Below the pieces are notes generated by a model. The model worked only from the letters and a program-made list of their open reading frames with translations, was not told the origin of the DNA and made no database searches. Of a DNA stretch of 58,991 bases, positions 48,939-58,849 are shown in pieces. Each line of letters begins with the position of its first letter. Position 1 is the stretch's first letter. Source of the stretch: Microcaldota archaeon (GTDB lineage: Archaea > Micrarchaeota > Micrarchaeia > Micrarchaeales > Micrarchaeaceae); contig JAKAPJ010000006.1 in the NCBI GenBank assembly GCA_021807115.1, positions 1 through 58,991 on the forward strand, given 5' to 3'. A program made the position numbers and the translations under genes.

Positions 48939-50234
48939 ATGATAACTACCAGGTATGTCAGGGAGCACGTGGATGAGATACGGCAGTCGCTGCAGAAGCG
49001 CAAGAGCGACTATCCCCTCGACGGCCTGCTCAAGCTGGATGAGGAGTGGAGGGGGCTGAGGACGAGGCTGCAGGAGCTGCAGGCGCGTCGGAACAAGGAG
49101 AGCCTGGACATATCAAAGGCCAAGAAGGCGGGGGAGGCCATAGATGAGCGCGTTGCCGCACTTGGGAAGGTGAAGTCGGAGATTGATGCCATAGAGGGGG
49201 AACTGCCCAGCTACGAGGCCAGGATTGACGAGATGCTGTGGAACATGCCAAACGTGCTGCACAAATCCGTTCCGTACGGTGAGAGCGGGGAGCAGAACGT
49301 CACGATAAGGACATGGGGGGAGGTTGGCAGGAAGTCATCCGGGAGCCACGAGGAGATACTTGCAAGGCTTGGGATGCTTGACGTGGAGAGGGCCGCCAAG
49401 GTGGCGGGGGCAAGGTTCTACTACCTGAAGGGCGATCTTGCGCTCATGGAGCAGGCGCTGGTGCGGTTCGCGCTGGACATGCTGGCCAAAAGGGGCTACA
49501 CCGTTGTGTCGCCGCCGTACATGATTAGGAAGAAGTACTACAGGGGGGTTACGGCCCTGGGCGACTTCGAGGATGCGCTTTACAGGATAGGCGACCCGAG
49601 GGAGGTGGAGGGCAAGAGGGGGTACGAGAGGGTGGAGGACGACCTGTTCCTCATATCCACGTCCGAACACGCCATAGCCGCCATGCACGCCGAGGAGACA
49701 TTCTCGGGCGGCCAGCTGCCGCTGAGGTACGCCGGCTACAGCATGTGCTTCAGGAGGGAGGCCGGGGCCCACGGCAAGGACACGAAGGGCATGTTCAGGG
49801 TCCACCAGTTCTACAAGGTGGAGCAGTTCATATTCGCCAGGCAGGATGACTCGTGGAAGTACTTCGACGAGCTGCTGCGCAACGCCGAAGACATCTTCCA
49901 GGCGCTCAAGATCCCGTACCGGGTCGTAGACATATGCACCGGGGACATAGGAACAGTCGCGGCCAAGAAGAACGACATAGAGGCGTGGATGCCTAGCCAG
50001 GGCGCATACCGCGAGGTGGTGTCCTGCTCCAACTGCACGGACTGGCAGGGCCTCAGGCTCGACATAAAGTACGACGACAAGGGCGAAAGGAGGTACGTGC
50101 ACACCCTCAACAGCACTGCCGTTGCCACCACCAGGGCGCTGGTGGCCATAGTTGAGAACTACTCAAACAGCGACGGGAGCATAACCGTGCCCGACGCGCT
50201 GGTCCCTTACATGGGGAAGGACAGGATAGGATAG
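48939..50234 (+). CDS. serS: Seryl-tRNA synthetase
   Basis: 431 residues, charges tRNA-Ser (and selenocysteine tRNA where present). The N-terminal helical hairpin that contacts the tRNA long arm spans about residues 30-105. The catalytic domain has TSEHAIAAMHAEETF, motif 2 as FRREAGAHGKDTKGMFRVHQ, EVVSCSNCTDWQ, and motif 3 as LNSTAVATTRALVAIVENY. It is the standard bacterial-like SerRS, not the rare methanogen type with a zinc site. Length is normal. Confidence 0.95.
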   Translation: MITTRYVREHVDEIRQSLQKRKSDYPLDGLLKLDEEWRGLRTRLQELQARRNKESLDISKAKKAGEAIDERVAALGKVKSEIDAIEGELPSYEARIDEMLWNMPNVLHKSVPYGESGEQNVTIRTWGEVGRKSSGSHEEILARLGMLDVERAAKVAGARFYYLKGDLALMEQALVRFALDMLAKRGYTVVSPPYMIRKKYYRGVTALGDFEDALYRIGDPREVEGKRGYERVEDDLFLISTSEHAIAAMHAEETFSGGQLPLRYAGYSMCFRREAGAHGKDTKGMFRVHQFYKVEQFIFARQDDSWKYFDELLRNAEDIFQALKIPYRVVDICTGDIGTVAAKKNDIEAWMPSQGAYREVVSCSNCTDWQGLRLDIKYDDKGERRYVHTLNSTAVATTRALVAIVENYSNSDGSITVPDALVPYMGKDRIG

Positions 50235-50268
50235 GCGGGATGTTCGGCGCGGCGGTGCTGCGCCGCGG

Positions 50269-51477
50269 ATGGTTTCGATGAAAAAGGAGTACCAGACTAT
50301 GAGGGAGCTGAAGAGGCTCAGGTCCATACGCGGCTCGGGGACAGAGCTGATAAGCATCTACGTGCCGCCGGGGTCGTCGATCTCCGACGCGACTGGCAAG
50401 CTGAAGGACGAGAGGGGGCAGGCGTCTAACATAAAGTCCAAGACCACCCGCACAAACGTGCAGTCCGCGATAGACAAGATCGTGCAGTACCTCAAGCTCT
50501 ACAAGCAGCCGCCAGTGAACGGGCTGGTGATATTCTGCGGCAACATATCCAGCGAGCAGGCAAAGCCTGACATAGAGCTCTTCTCCATAGAGCCGCCCGC
50601 GCCCATAAAGACCAACATCTACCGCTGCGACTCCACGTTCCTGCTCGAGCCCATAGAGGTCATGATGGAGACTACGGAGCTGTACGCCCTGGTGGTCCTG
50701 GACGGCAGGGAGGCCACGCTTGCGCTGCTCAAGGGCACCCACGTGATAGTGGACAAGAAGATACGCTCGTTCGCGCACGCGAAGATAAAGAAGGGCGGGC
50801 AGTCCGCCAACAGATACTCCAGGCTCATAGAGGAGAGCACCGAGGACTACTACAAGCGGGTGGCCTACGCGGTGAACGAGCTGTACGCGAAGAACGGCTT
50901 CAAGATCAAGGGCCTGCTCGTGGGGGGCCCGGGCCCGAGCAAGGAGAACTTCGTCAAGGCTGGCGCCCTGAACTACCAGATAAAGGTGCTTGGCACGTTC
51001 GACACCGGCTACACCGACGAGAACGAGGGCATAAACGAGCTGCTCGAGAAGTCGAAGGAGGTGCTCGAGGAGCAGGCTGCGATACAGGAGAGGAAGGTGA
51101 TGGAGCGGTTCATGAACGAGGTGGCGCGAGGTGGGCTGGCGGTCTACGGGTACGAGAAGGTGAAGGATGCGCTGCTTGCGAACAACGTGGCAAGGCTGAT
51201 CCTCAGCGAGGGCCTTGACCTATACGAGGTAAGCTACAAGTGCTCAAACTGCGGCGCGGAGTTCTCCGCGATAGAGAGGCCCGGCGAGGGCCGCACAAAG
51301 CACGAGGACGGCGGAACGCTTGACGTGACCGGGCGCAAGGACGCGGTGGAGGAGCTGATAGACCTTGCGGACCAGAGGGGCATAGAGATAACCTTCATAT
51401 CCGACGAGAGCCAGTACGGCAAGCAGCTGATAATGGGGTTCGGGGGAGCCGCCGCCATGCTCAAGTACAAGCAGTAA
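50269..51477 (+). CDS. Peptide chain release factor aRF1
   Basis: 402 residues, ends translation at all three stop codons. The N-domain has the NIKS motif (in ASNIKSKTTR) that reads stop codons. The middle domain has GGQSANRYSRLIEE with the catalytic GGQ. The C-domain includes GPGPSKENF and a CSNCGAEF pair in the small inserted domain. It is 34 bp after serS and likely co-transcribed. ATG 50278 is an alternative start. Confidence 0.95.
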   Translation: MVSMKKEYQTMRELKRLRSIRGSGTELISIYVPPGSSISDATGKLKDERGQASNIKSKTTRTNVQSAIDKIVQYLKLYKQPPVNGLVIFCGNISSEQAKPDIELFSIEPPAPIKTNIYRCDSTFLLEPIEVMMETTELYALVVLDGREATLALLKGTHVIVDKKIRSFAHAKIKKGGQSANRYSRLIEESTEDYYKRVAYAVNELYAKNGFKIKGLLVGGPGPSKENFVKAGALNYQIKVLGTFDTGYTDENEGINELLEKSKEVLEEQAAIQERKVMERFMNEVARGGLAVYGYEKVKDALLANNVARLILSEGLDLYEVSYKCSNCGAEFSAIERPGEGRTKHEDGGTLDVTGRKDAVEELIDLADQRGIEITFISDESQYGKQLIMGFGGAAAMLKYKQ

Positions 51478-51525
51478 AAGCCCTGGGCGGCGGAGTGTTT
51501 GGCGCCAGGTCGAGGCAACGGCGTC

Positions 51526-52122
51526 CTATTTGGTAGTAATCTCCGATGCTATGCCGCACTGCTGCAGGTACGCCGATGTGCCGCGCACGTAGAGCGCCTC
51601 CGGGGTTATCTGGGTGCTGTTGGTCCTGCTGTTGTTTATGGATATGGTGGGCTCCTGCTGGCTCATGTCCAGGCACACCGCAGCGGATGTGGTGTTGTAA
51701 GAGTGCACGCCGCCGCTGAGCCCCTTTGGGGTGTACACGCAGCCGGTCTGGTTGACTACGTAGAAGTCAAGCGTGCTGGAGTTGCGGTGTACCTGGGGGC
51801 TGGCCTCTATCTGTTCTATCAGTGATGTGGCGCAGCCTATTGCGGAGGCGAACCCTGTGCCGTTGTTGTACATGACCAGGATGCCGGCCCTCGGCGCGGA
51901 CACGAAGTTGTTCCTGAATGTGGAGAAGCTGGTCGGGGGCGCGGTGGACGGCACGTACACGAAGTATATGAACACTATGATTATGACGACAGCTATCGCC
52001 GCCGCGGCTATGGCGTGCTTCTTCTTTAGAGTCCAGGATCGCCTGCGCTCCGCGGATTTTGCCTTTACGGAGCCCTCAGACTGGGCCTTTACTGAACCCC
52101 CGGCCTTGGTCTTGCGCTGCAT
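51526..52122 (-). CDS. Membrane-anchored extracellular protein related to its neighbour's C-terminus
   Basis: 198 residues. The cytoplasmic N-terminus is basic with a duplicated GSVKAQSE/GSVKAKSA element. One membrane helix (about 36-56) follows, then an extracellular domain with four cysteines (IGCATSL, TGCVYTP, AVCLDMS, QQCGIAS) and several sequons. The spacing of these cysteines and hydrophobic strands resembles the last ~120 residues of the 724-frame neighbour. It starts one base after that gene's stop. No known family. Confidence 0.7.
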   Translation of the reverse strand: MQRKTKAGGSVKAQSEGSVKAKSAERRRSWTLKKKHAIAAAAIAVVIIIVFIYFVYVPSTAPPTSFSTFRNNFVSAPRAGILVMYNNGTGFASAIGCATSLIEQIEASPQVHRNSSTLDFYVVNQTGCVYTPKGLSGGVHSYNTTSAAVCLDMSQQEPTISINNSRTNSTQITPEALYVRGTSAYLQQCGIASEITTK

Positions 52123-52123
52123 G

Positions 52124-54229
52124 CTAGCCCACCCTCAGTATTGCCGCTACAGGGCAGGAGGGGCCGTACGCCGCCTGGCCGTACGCGAAGAGCGTGTAGC
52201 CGTACAGCCCGCCGTATGTTATAGAGCCGTTTGACCCGGGCCCCATGACCACCACAGGTGCGCCTGAGTAGAGCAGCTTGTTTATGCACAGCTGCCCGGT
52301 TGTCGTCGAATTGAGCGTGCAGGAATAGCCGGCCGTGAAGTTTACTGTGTAGAACGACTTGTTCGTGAAGCCGGAGATCGACTTTATGGACTTTATGCAC
52401 TGCTGGACCGACGCGTTGGACGCTATGCTCTTGTTGACCAGCACGTAGACGTTCTGGCTCCCTGCCACCAGGTTGGTGAAGCCGTCCGCAGGCAGGAACG
52501 AGTTGGCGCCCTGCGCCACTGAGTATGTCACCGCGGAAAGCACGATGACTATTAGGAATATCACAGCAAAGAGCATGAGCCATGCGCGCCTGACCCTTGG
52601 GGTGAGGTTGAGCTTCCTGTTGCGGCTGAGCCTGAAGTATGTCCCGAAATACACCACCACAAGCACTATCAGCCCTATTACCAGCGTTATCACGGCGGAG
52701 TATGATGGAGCGCTGGCGAGGGAGGCGTCCATGGTTGCGGTAGGGGAGTAGAGCATTGACGCAAGCATGCCGCCGTAAAGCGACTTGACGGCCGCGCCTG
52801 CGCTCATCGGGGTGGATACCGCGGATGCCTGGGCGCTTATGTTCTTCATCTGCGCGGACAGCGCCGCAAGCGCAGTGGCGTTAACCTGCCCGGAAAGGGC
52901 GGTGTTTATCTTTGCCTGCTGCAGCGCCAAGGCTGCCACGTTTGGCTGGACCACCTTGTAGTTCAGCTGCTTTGACAGAAGCAGCGCGGTGGTGTTGCCG
53001 GCCATGACATACGCGGCGAGGTATGCCGGGGCGATGCGGTTGTACAGCGCGATGGAGTTAGCCATCTCGACGGCCAATGTGGCGTTTGCCTTGGTGACGT
53101 TCTGCTGGGCCCCTGCCGCCTGTATGCCCGCATATGCGGCCTTGAGCGCGTTTAGCTGCACGGACAGGCTGGAGTTCTGGTATCCGCTTACGATGAAGGT
53201 CATGTTTGCCACAAGCGCGGTGTATCTCGGGGTTGCTGAGTTTATGAACGCCGTGAACGCCGCAAGGTTGGTCCTGTTGAAGACCGGCAGGTAGTAGTCG
53301 TTGGCCAGCGTGACGGATGATGCCGCCAGGGCGCTTATGCTGGAGTTGCTCAGCGGCAGCGCGGACAGCGCGGACAGCTGGCTCTGTACTGAGCTTATCA
53401 GGGTGCGGTTGAATGTGACGGGGTTGCAGAAGCCCACGGCGGTGCAGTACCACGGGCCCGTGCCGGAGGTGTACTGCGTGCAGATGGTGGACAGCTGCGA
53501 TGTGGATATGTTTGTAGGCGGCGGGAAGACCGGGTTATGGAGCATGAATGAGGTAAGTGCGGATATGTTGGCGCTTATGGTGGACAGCTGCGATATCGAT
53601 GCGCCGGCATTGGACTTGCTCATGGATGCGAGAGTGGAGAAGAACTTGCCGTAGCTGGTGTTAAGGTCGTCGTACTGCACAGAGAAGTTGAACAGCCCGT
53701 AGCCGAAGGTGCTGCCTGAGCCGAAGTTGCTGAGCACTTTGGTGCACACCGGCACGCTCTGGCAGGTGTACTGCAGGCACGATACGTAGGGGGTGGATGC
53801 TGTGCACTGGTACAGCGCGGAGCCGGTCTCTGTCCTGCAGTCGTTCAGGGAGGACTGCGAGGTGTTCCTGAACTTCGCCATGGTGGAGTTCAGCGACTGC
53901 AGCGCAATCGAATTTGGGTAGTACTTTGCGGTTATGTAAGGCGACAGGGCCTTCGCGGCCAGTGTCTTGTTGAACACGAAAGAGTATGCGGACGAGGTGG
54001 TGTTGACGACTATGGTGCTGCTGGCGTTCATCGCGACCACCGCGTATGTGCCGCCGCCCACCGGCTCGCTGGCGTACGTCGCGGCCGCAAGCGCGGAGTT
54101 CGCTACATACGTGGACAGGAATGAGCTCAGCTGAGGGGTAAGTGCGGATGCAGCCGCAGACACCTGCATCGTGGCCGCCCATGCCAGGACAGCCAGCATG
54201 ACAAGCCTATAAGCGCCATTATAGCCCAA
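52124..54229 (-). CDS. Large secreted/membrane protein with helical ectodomain
   Basis: About 701 residues from TTG 54229. ATG 54199 is also possible. The frame extends to ATG 54298, but a TATA box at 54271-54280 lies inside that extension, so the true start must be downstream. A signal peptide (AWAATMQVSAAAS) precedes a ~490-residue Ala/Ser/Thr-rich, helix-forming extracellular region with a cysteine cluster (DCRTETG, YQCTAST, SCLQYTCQSVPVC). Two membrane helices (about 520-545 and 557-578) with a basic loop (RLSRNRKLNLTPRVRR) then lead to a C-terminal cysteine-bearing domain shared with the next gene. Function unknown. Confidence 0.72.
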   Translation of the reverse strand: MGYNGAYRLVMLAVLAWAATMQVSAAASALTPQLSSFLSTYVANSALAAATYASEPVGGGTYAVVAMNASSTIVVNTTSSAYSFVFNKTLAAKALSPYITAKYYPNSIALQSLNSTMAKFRNTSQSSLNDCRTETGSALYQCTASTPYVSCLQYTCQSVPVCTKVLSNFGSGSTFGYGLFNFSVQYDDLNTSYGKFFSTLASMSKSNAGASISQLSTISANISALTSFMLHNPVFPPPTNISTSQLSTICTQYTSGTGPWYCTAVGFCNPVTFNRTLISSVQSQLSALSALPLSNSSISALAASSVTLANDYYLPVFNRTNLAAFTAFINSATPRYTALVANMTFIVSGYQNSSLSVQLNALKAAYAGIQAAGAQQNVTKANATLAVEMANSIALYNRIAPAYLAAYVMAGNTTALLLSKQLNYKVVQPNVAALALQQAKINTALSGQVNATALAALSAQMKNISAQASAVSTPMSAGAAVKSLYGGMLASMLYSPTATMDASLASAPSYSAVITLVIGLIVLVVVYFGTYFRLSRNRKLNLTPRVRRAWLMLFAVIFLIVIVLSAVTYSVAQGANSFLPADGFTNLVAGSQNVYVLVNKSIASNASVQQCIKSIKSISGFTNKSFYTVNFTAGYSCTLNSTTTGQLCINKLLYSGAPVVVMGPGSNGSITYGGLYGYTLFAYGQAAYGPSCPVAAILRVG

Positions 54230-54270
54230 AGAGCCACCCGAAAAATTTCCAATAAGTATTGTACGATAAT

Positions 54271-54280
54271 ATTTATAAAC
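54271..54280 (-). promoter_or_regulatory. TATA box for the 52.1-54.2 kb gene
   Basis: GTTTATAAAT on the minus strand places initiation near 54248, which rules out the longest upstream start and favours TTG 54229 or ATG 54199. Confidence 0.5.
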
Positions 54281-54383
54281 ATGCACTAGCCCGCGCACGT
54301 TGCTTCAGACGGCAGAATGCTTCAATGGCAGGAATGTGGTGCGCACGGGCGCGCATGGCTCGCGCTGGTCTGGAGCAGGAAAA

Positions 54384-54459
54384 CAAAAGAAGGAAAAGAA
54401 AGGAAAAATAAAAATTAAAAATAAAAAAAGAAATGAAGCACCGTTATTAAACGGTGCTT
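54384..54459 (-). terminator. Hairpin plus T-tract terminator of the S-layer gene
   Basis: AAGCACCGTT (54436-54445) and AACGGTGCTT (54450-54459) form a perfect 10-bp stem with an ATTA loop, overlapping the tandem TAA stops. On the minus strand it is followed by about 45 nt that are almost entirely T and A, with runs of T up to seven. It is the clearest terminator in the window, matching a highly expressed gene. Confidence 0.75.
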
Positions 54460-57400
54460 GCCTGCGAGTACAGCTGCTGTATGAACGAGTCGGCGGCGGC
54501 CTGCGTCTGGTTCTTCGTGTAACCAGCTATCAGGATCCTGTTGGTCCCATAGGCCTGCATTATCTGCGTCGACGGAGTCATACTTATGTTGTACGAGCTC
54601 TGGAGCTGCTCAGACAGCGTGTTGACGAACCCGGATCCTATCAGGATCAGGTTGCTCTGCGGGTTTGCCTGCGAGTCAAGCACCACGAGTGGCGATGTCC
54701 CTCCAAGCCCGTTCAGGAGCACAGGCTGGTCGGCCTGAGACACAGACGGAACTGCCTGTATCTGGCTTATGCCTGTCACTGTCGCGCCGCCGGTGCTGCC
54801 ACCAACGGTCACATTCGCAGTCACTGAGCCGATGCTCACGTTCGGCAGGTTCGTTGCCTGGCCCACGCTGTACGGTCCCCACAGCTTGAAGTTGTGGGTT
54901 ATCGTTGTGGCATTTGCCGGCCCTACCGCGAACTGCAGCTCGTCAACAGCCTTGGCGAAGCTTATAGTCACGCTTCCCGGGGTTATAGAGGTGACCTTGC
55001 TGCCGCCCTCTGACCTGAAGCCCTGCATCACAGAAATCAGGTGGCCCTGCGTGGAGTCGTACGTGACGTTGTTGTGGTTCCCGCCGCTCGACGTAGCCGA
55101 GTAGTTCAGCTGGAATAGGTTCGATGCACCTACGCCTGCCGTGGTGTTGTCCAGCCCGACTATGAACCCGTCCTGGTACTGCGTACCGGAGTTAGGCACA
55201 GCAATCTCGTTCATAGTGAACGTGAAGTACTGTCCCTCAGTGGTAGGCGCGTACGACGGAGTCTGCGCATTCAGGTAGAAGTTCGTCAGAGAACCGCTGC
55301 CGCCATCATTGTACAGCGTGTTTGTCGCTGCAGTCTGGCTGAAGCCCTCCTGCCACAGGTTCGTGTTGCCCGTTGGCGTGTACAGCACACCAGGAGCAGC
55401 ATTCGACAGCTTACCTAGCGCCACCATGTTCGCGGGGTCGAAGTTCGACAGACCGTTGTATGTAATCACATTGACAGTCAGCGTACCAGGCAGAGCCTTG
55501 CTCAGCTTTATTCCACCAGTGCTCGATGTCCCGACAAGTTCAGATATTGGGATAGGCAGAACTATATTCGCCGAGTTGGACGTGAACGACACCTGTTGTG
55601 TCTGGTTCGTGTACGTGCCAGCTGTGCCAGTGAACTCGTGCCCATTGACAACCACCTGCAACGGATATGTAGATGTTATCCAGTTGGCGGCGTTAGGCCC
55701 AGTGTACGACAATGTGACCACTGTGTTCATGTCCGCAGATGTCTCCTGCGCAGGGTTGAAGAAGCCCTGTGTGGTCAGTGAATTGCCCGAGCTCGCGACC
55801 GTGTAAGGCGTGAGGTCGTAGAGCACTGACGAGGTAGTCGGCCCAATCGTGGTGAACGCGTTCGGGATCTGGCTTGCCACTGTCAGCAGCTGCGCCGGCT
55901 CTGTCACATTCTGTATTGTGAACAGTCCGGAAGCCACTGTACCGAGGTTCTGGTAGTTCTCGGTAGACTGTGACGATGTCGTCAATGTCACGGGGTCGAA
56001 GTTCGCGTTCGAGAGCGTGTCGCCCACGAATGTGAACTTGTACGCCACCGGGTTCTGTATGAAGGCTATGCTCTTGCCCGGTGTTATCGTCTCAGGCGAT
56101 GAGTTGTACATTATTATAGAGTACAGCTCGTTTGCCGTCCCGCTCGATGATGTCGCATTAGTCCACCAGAGCTTCACGTTCCAGCCCTTGTCCAGTGTGC
56201 TGTTGAACTGGTTGCCGTCCCTGAGGTTGTAGACGTTCGAGTAGACCTGCATCTTTGCCCACTTCTGGTATGCATACAGACCAGCGAATGTCTGGTTGAC
56301 CTTCACGTCAAGGATGTGGCCGGTAACGTTGAACTTCACTATGTTACCAGGGTACACGGATGTCGTGTTTGTCAGCTGGCCGTTGTAGTATACAGCCAAC
56401 GAGGCAGGGCTTACTCCTGCAGAGTTGGACTGACCAAGGTCCTCAAGCGACACAACGAATGAACCCGATGTCAGGTTGTGGCCCACGTATACGGTTGTGA
56501 GCGGAGTGAGTGACGATGCGAGTGTCACGTTTCCGCCAGCCACCGCGTAGTTCTGCCCCACGCTGCTGCTTGGGTACCTGCCGCCGAGCAGTGTCCAGTT
56601 CTGGCCAAGCAGTGTGAACTCTGCGTTGTTCGCGCCACCGTTGGAGGTGGTGAGAGCGAGAGGCTTGGCGAATGTAACCTGGTATGCGCCGCCTGCAGAA
56701 AGCAGTGCGAAGCCACCAGCCTGGCTCGAGGTCTGCTGCACGAATACAGGGAACCCGGTTACCCATAGGTATTCAGATTCTCCGTTATTTCCAGCGTTGT
56801 TCATCAGGCCGGGCAGCTCTGTCGAGTCTACCCTGAGTATGTTGTCCCCATTGGACGAGCCGGTGAATGTAGCACCGCTTGAAGGTATGCTCACACCTCC
56901 GCCGTTTATATTATAATTAGGCGTTGTGTTTATTGGCACACCAACTCCAGTGTACGGGCTCTGCGCCGGTGTCAGCGTCGTAGATATGGACGTTGCGGAC
57001 GAGTACGCGTACTGGCTGCCACCTGCCTGCAGGGACTTTGTCGAGTACGGAACGTTGAGCTGCAGCGCCCTGTTCAGCACAGATCCTATCAGAGCAGTGA
57101 ACGAATACGAGCCGCTCACGGATGTGGTGCCGGTCTCATTCAGCCATACCTGCTGGTTGGCCAGTGAGTATGTGGCGCCTGTGCCGAGCGTTGCGTGTAG
57201 CACGCTTGCGGCCTGCGTCTGGTTTACGCTCGCGGTAACCGGCACGCTTGTGTATGCCAGGTTGCCTATCGCAGCGGCGATGTTTGCCGCAGATACACCG
57301 TCCAGTGGCTGGGCGGTGGAACCTATCACAATCTGCACAACGGGCTGCCCGCTATTGCTTATTATGGGTACGTTCTGGAAGGTTATTGGCCCAGCGAACG

Positions 57401-57470
57401 CAAGCCCCACTCCTAGCAACGCTGCGCCTGCAGCTATTGCTGATATCCTCTTCACATTTAGAGTCCTCAT
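54447..57470 (-). CDS. S-layer protein
   Basis: 1007 residues from ATG 57470. The longer frame from 57527 crosses the TATA box and is rejected. The N-terminus MRTLNVKRISAIAAGAALLG is a signal peptide of the methanogen-type S-layer family, and a following segment with QPVVQIVIGSTAQPLDGVSA matches the S-layer N-domain. The C-terminal ~90 residues match the S-layer C-domain: NLILIGSGFVNTLSEQLQ, then AYGTNRILIAGYTKNQTQAA. The centre is beta-rich, Thr/Ser/Asn rich, with many sequons and almost no cysteine. It should form the cell's outer lattice. The codon use is strongly G/C-ending and regular, as expected for high expression. Confidence 0.9.
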   Translation of the reverse strand: MRTLNVKRISAIAAGAALLGVGLAFAGPITFQNVPIISNSGQPVVQIVIGSTAQPLDGVSAANIAAAIGNLAYTSVPVTASVNQTQAASVLHATLGTGATYSLANQQVWLNETGTTSVSGSYSFTALIGSVLNRALQLNVPYSTKSLQAGGSQYAYSSATSISTTLTPAQSPYTGVGVPINTTPNYNINGGGVSIPSSGATFTGSSNGDNILRVDSTELPGLMNNAGNNGESEYLWVTGFPVFVQQTSSQAGGFALLSAGGAYQVTFAKPLALTTSNGGANNAEFTLLGQNWTLLGGRYPSSSVGQNYAVAGGNVTLASSLTPLTTVYVGHNLTSGSFVVSLEDLGQSNSAGVSPASLAVYYNGQLTNTTSVYPGNIVKFNVTGHILDVKVNQTFAGLYAYQKWAKMQVYSNVYNLRDGNQFNSTLDKGWNVKLWWTNATSSSGTANELYSIIMYNSSPETITPGKSIAFIQNPVAYKFTFVGDTLSNANFDPVTLTTSSQSTENYQNLGTVASGLFTIQNVTEPAQLLTVASQIPNAFTTIGPTTSSVLYDLTPYTVASSGNSLTTQGFFNPAQETSADMNTVVTLSYTGPNAANWITSTYPLQVVVNGHEFTGTAGTYTNQTQQVSFTSNSANIVLPIPISELVGTSSTGGIKLSKALPGTLTVNVITYNGLSNFDPANMVALGKLSNAAPGVLYTPTGNTNLWQEGFSQTAATNTLYNDGGSGSLTNFYLNAQTPSYAPTTEGQYFTFTMNEIAVPNSGTQYQDGFIVGLDNTTAGVGASNLFQLNYSATSSGGNHNNVTYDSTQGHLISVMQGFRSEGGSKVTSITPGSVTISFAKAVDELQFAVGPANATTITHNFKLWGPYSVGQATNLPNVSIGSVTANVTVGGSTGGATVTGISQIQAVPSVSQADQPVLLNGLGGTSPLVVLDSQANPQSNLILIGSGFVNTLSEQLQSSYNISMTPSTQIMQAYGTNRILIAGYTKNQTQAAADSFIQQLYSQASTV

Positions 57471-57513
57471 GGTCTCACTTAAACATTTTGTTTGTGTGTA
57501 TCTAGTATGGAAG

Positions 57514-57523
57514 GTATTTAAAC
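57514..57523 (-). promoter_or_regulatory. TATA box for the S-layer gene
   Basis: GTTTAAATAC on the minus strand lies about 49 bp before ATG 57470, giving an expected leader near 22 nt. Confidence 0.55.
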
Positions 57524-57628
57524 CCATACTACATCTTTAATCTTTTTTTTGTATATGATGGTTTATACTTCGTCTTTTGTCCAACTTCTTTTCTATTATC
57601 GCCGCATGCCTCCGACGGCAGACCATTC

Positions 57629-58849
57629 TCACCGCCCAGATAGGTATTCTGACACGGCGTATGAAATGCCAGGGGCAGCCCATCCCCAGCCATCCACCAT
57701 GCCGGAGCTTGCCGAGGTGGGTATCAGCAACGTTGCCCTGGTCTTATTAACGCTGTAGTAGTATTTGCCGCTGATTTTGGCTGTGCCGCTTTGTCTTGAC
57801 AGTACTACAATATATATACATTGGACCCCGCCCAGTTTAACTGCAGAAGATCCTGCTTTAGAATTCGCACCTAAGATGTGGCCATACACGGGAAACGTGC
57901 TGTTGAAGTATGCATAGTCGAAAGGGCCGGCGGCGCCCGCAGTGGCAGAAGATATGTTGTCTATGCTGCCGAAGAGGTAGTAGTTGGCACTGGTATTGGA
58001 CTGCCAGGTTAATGACATAGTGCCGTTAGGTGCCGAGCCGCACATGGCGGCGTAGTAGTAGCCGCCGGCCGTAACTTGTGCGGCTACCGCAGTAACGTTA
58101 TGTGTGCTGTTGGTGATGTCGTATATTGGTATGACGGCATGCGCTGTGGCGTACGCCTGCTGGTGCACCGGCCATATAGGAGCCACTACGATTAGCAATG
58201 CCGCGGCCAGCAGTAAGAAGGCAGGCTGTGTATTTATGATGGCTTTTTTGGCAGGTGCGAGTAGTGGGATGCGAATTATGGCAGTTGCAAGGCCCCGCAT
58301 ATGCCTACTTTGCAATAAGAGCCGTGACACAACAGACGATGACACTGCGTAGTAGCCCAGTATGGCGATGAGGGTAGCAAATGGCGCGGCGTGCTGCATG
58401 TTGCTTGCTATGTTCACTGTACCAATTAGGATAATGAGAGATAGCGCTATTACCGTGTATTGTGGCGCAAACCTACCGGAATTGGCTGGAGAGGTACTGC
58501 CGGAATCGTATGGGATACCTACGTATCTTAGGTATAGGGCCAGAGCCAAAATGTCTATCGATATAAACAGCACGGTGTACTGCAGCACATAGCTGGTAGC
58601 TATGGATGACACCATACCTACTGCAATAAGCGAAACGCCAAGATAGAGCAGGTGGTGCGCTATGAGGGGGCGCGAAAGGGAGATAAGTAGCACGCATACA
58701 AATGGCACGACAAGCCATGGAGTTATGGATCGTACTGCATCGCCCAGCAGTGACACGGCAAACAGGTAAGTTAATACAGTGAACGCTAGCACAAACAGCG
58801 TCGCTGTTGGCAATCTCAACAGGGGGGATTTATTTGCTATGTATTTCAC
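57629..58849 (-). CDS. Polytopic membrane protein with C-terminal extracellular domain
   Basis: About 406 residues. GTG 58849 is chosen over TTG 58867 because it reduces overlap with the preceding gene to 20 bp. About eight hydrophobic helices occupy residues 15-235, followed by a ~170-residue extracellular beta-rich domain (AGGYYYAAMCG, YLFGSIDNISSAT, SGKYYYSVNKT). No family recognised. The extracellular part resembles small-molecule or peptide-binding beta sandwiches only loosely. It is translationally coupled to the gene at the window edge. Confidence 0.65.
   Translation of the reverse strand: MKYIANKSPLLRLPTATLFVLAFTVLTYLFAVSLLGDAVRSITPWLVVPFVCVLLISLSRPLIAHHLLYLGVSLIAVGMVSSIATSYVLQYTVLFISIDILALALYLRYVGIPYDSGSTSPANSGRFAPQYTVIALSLIILIGTVNIASNMQHAAPFATLIAILGYYAVSSSVVSRLLLQSRHMRGLATAIIRIPLLAPAKKAIINTQPAFLLLAAALLIVVAPIWPVHQQAYATAHAVIPIYDITNSTHNVTAVAAQVTAGGYYYAAMCGSAPNGTMSLTWQSNTSANYYLFGSIDNISSATAGAAGPFDYAYFNSTFPVYGHILGANSKAGSSAVKLGGVQCIYIVVLSRQSGTAKISGKYYYSVNKTRATLLIPTSASSGMVDGWGWAAPGISYAVSEYLSGR

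Noticed and set aside
57471-57527. Longer N-terminus of the S-layer protein
   Set aside because: It spans the TATA box and would put 19 non-signal residues before a perfect signal peptide.
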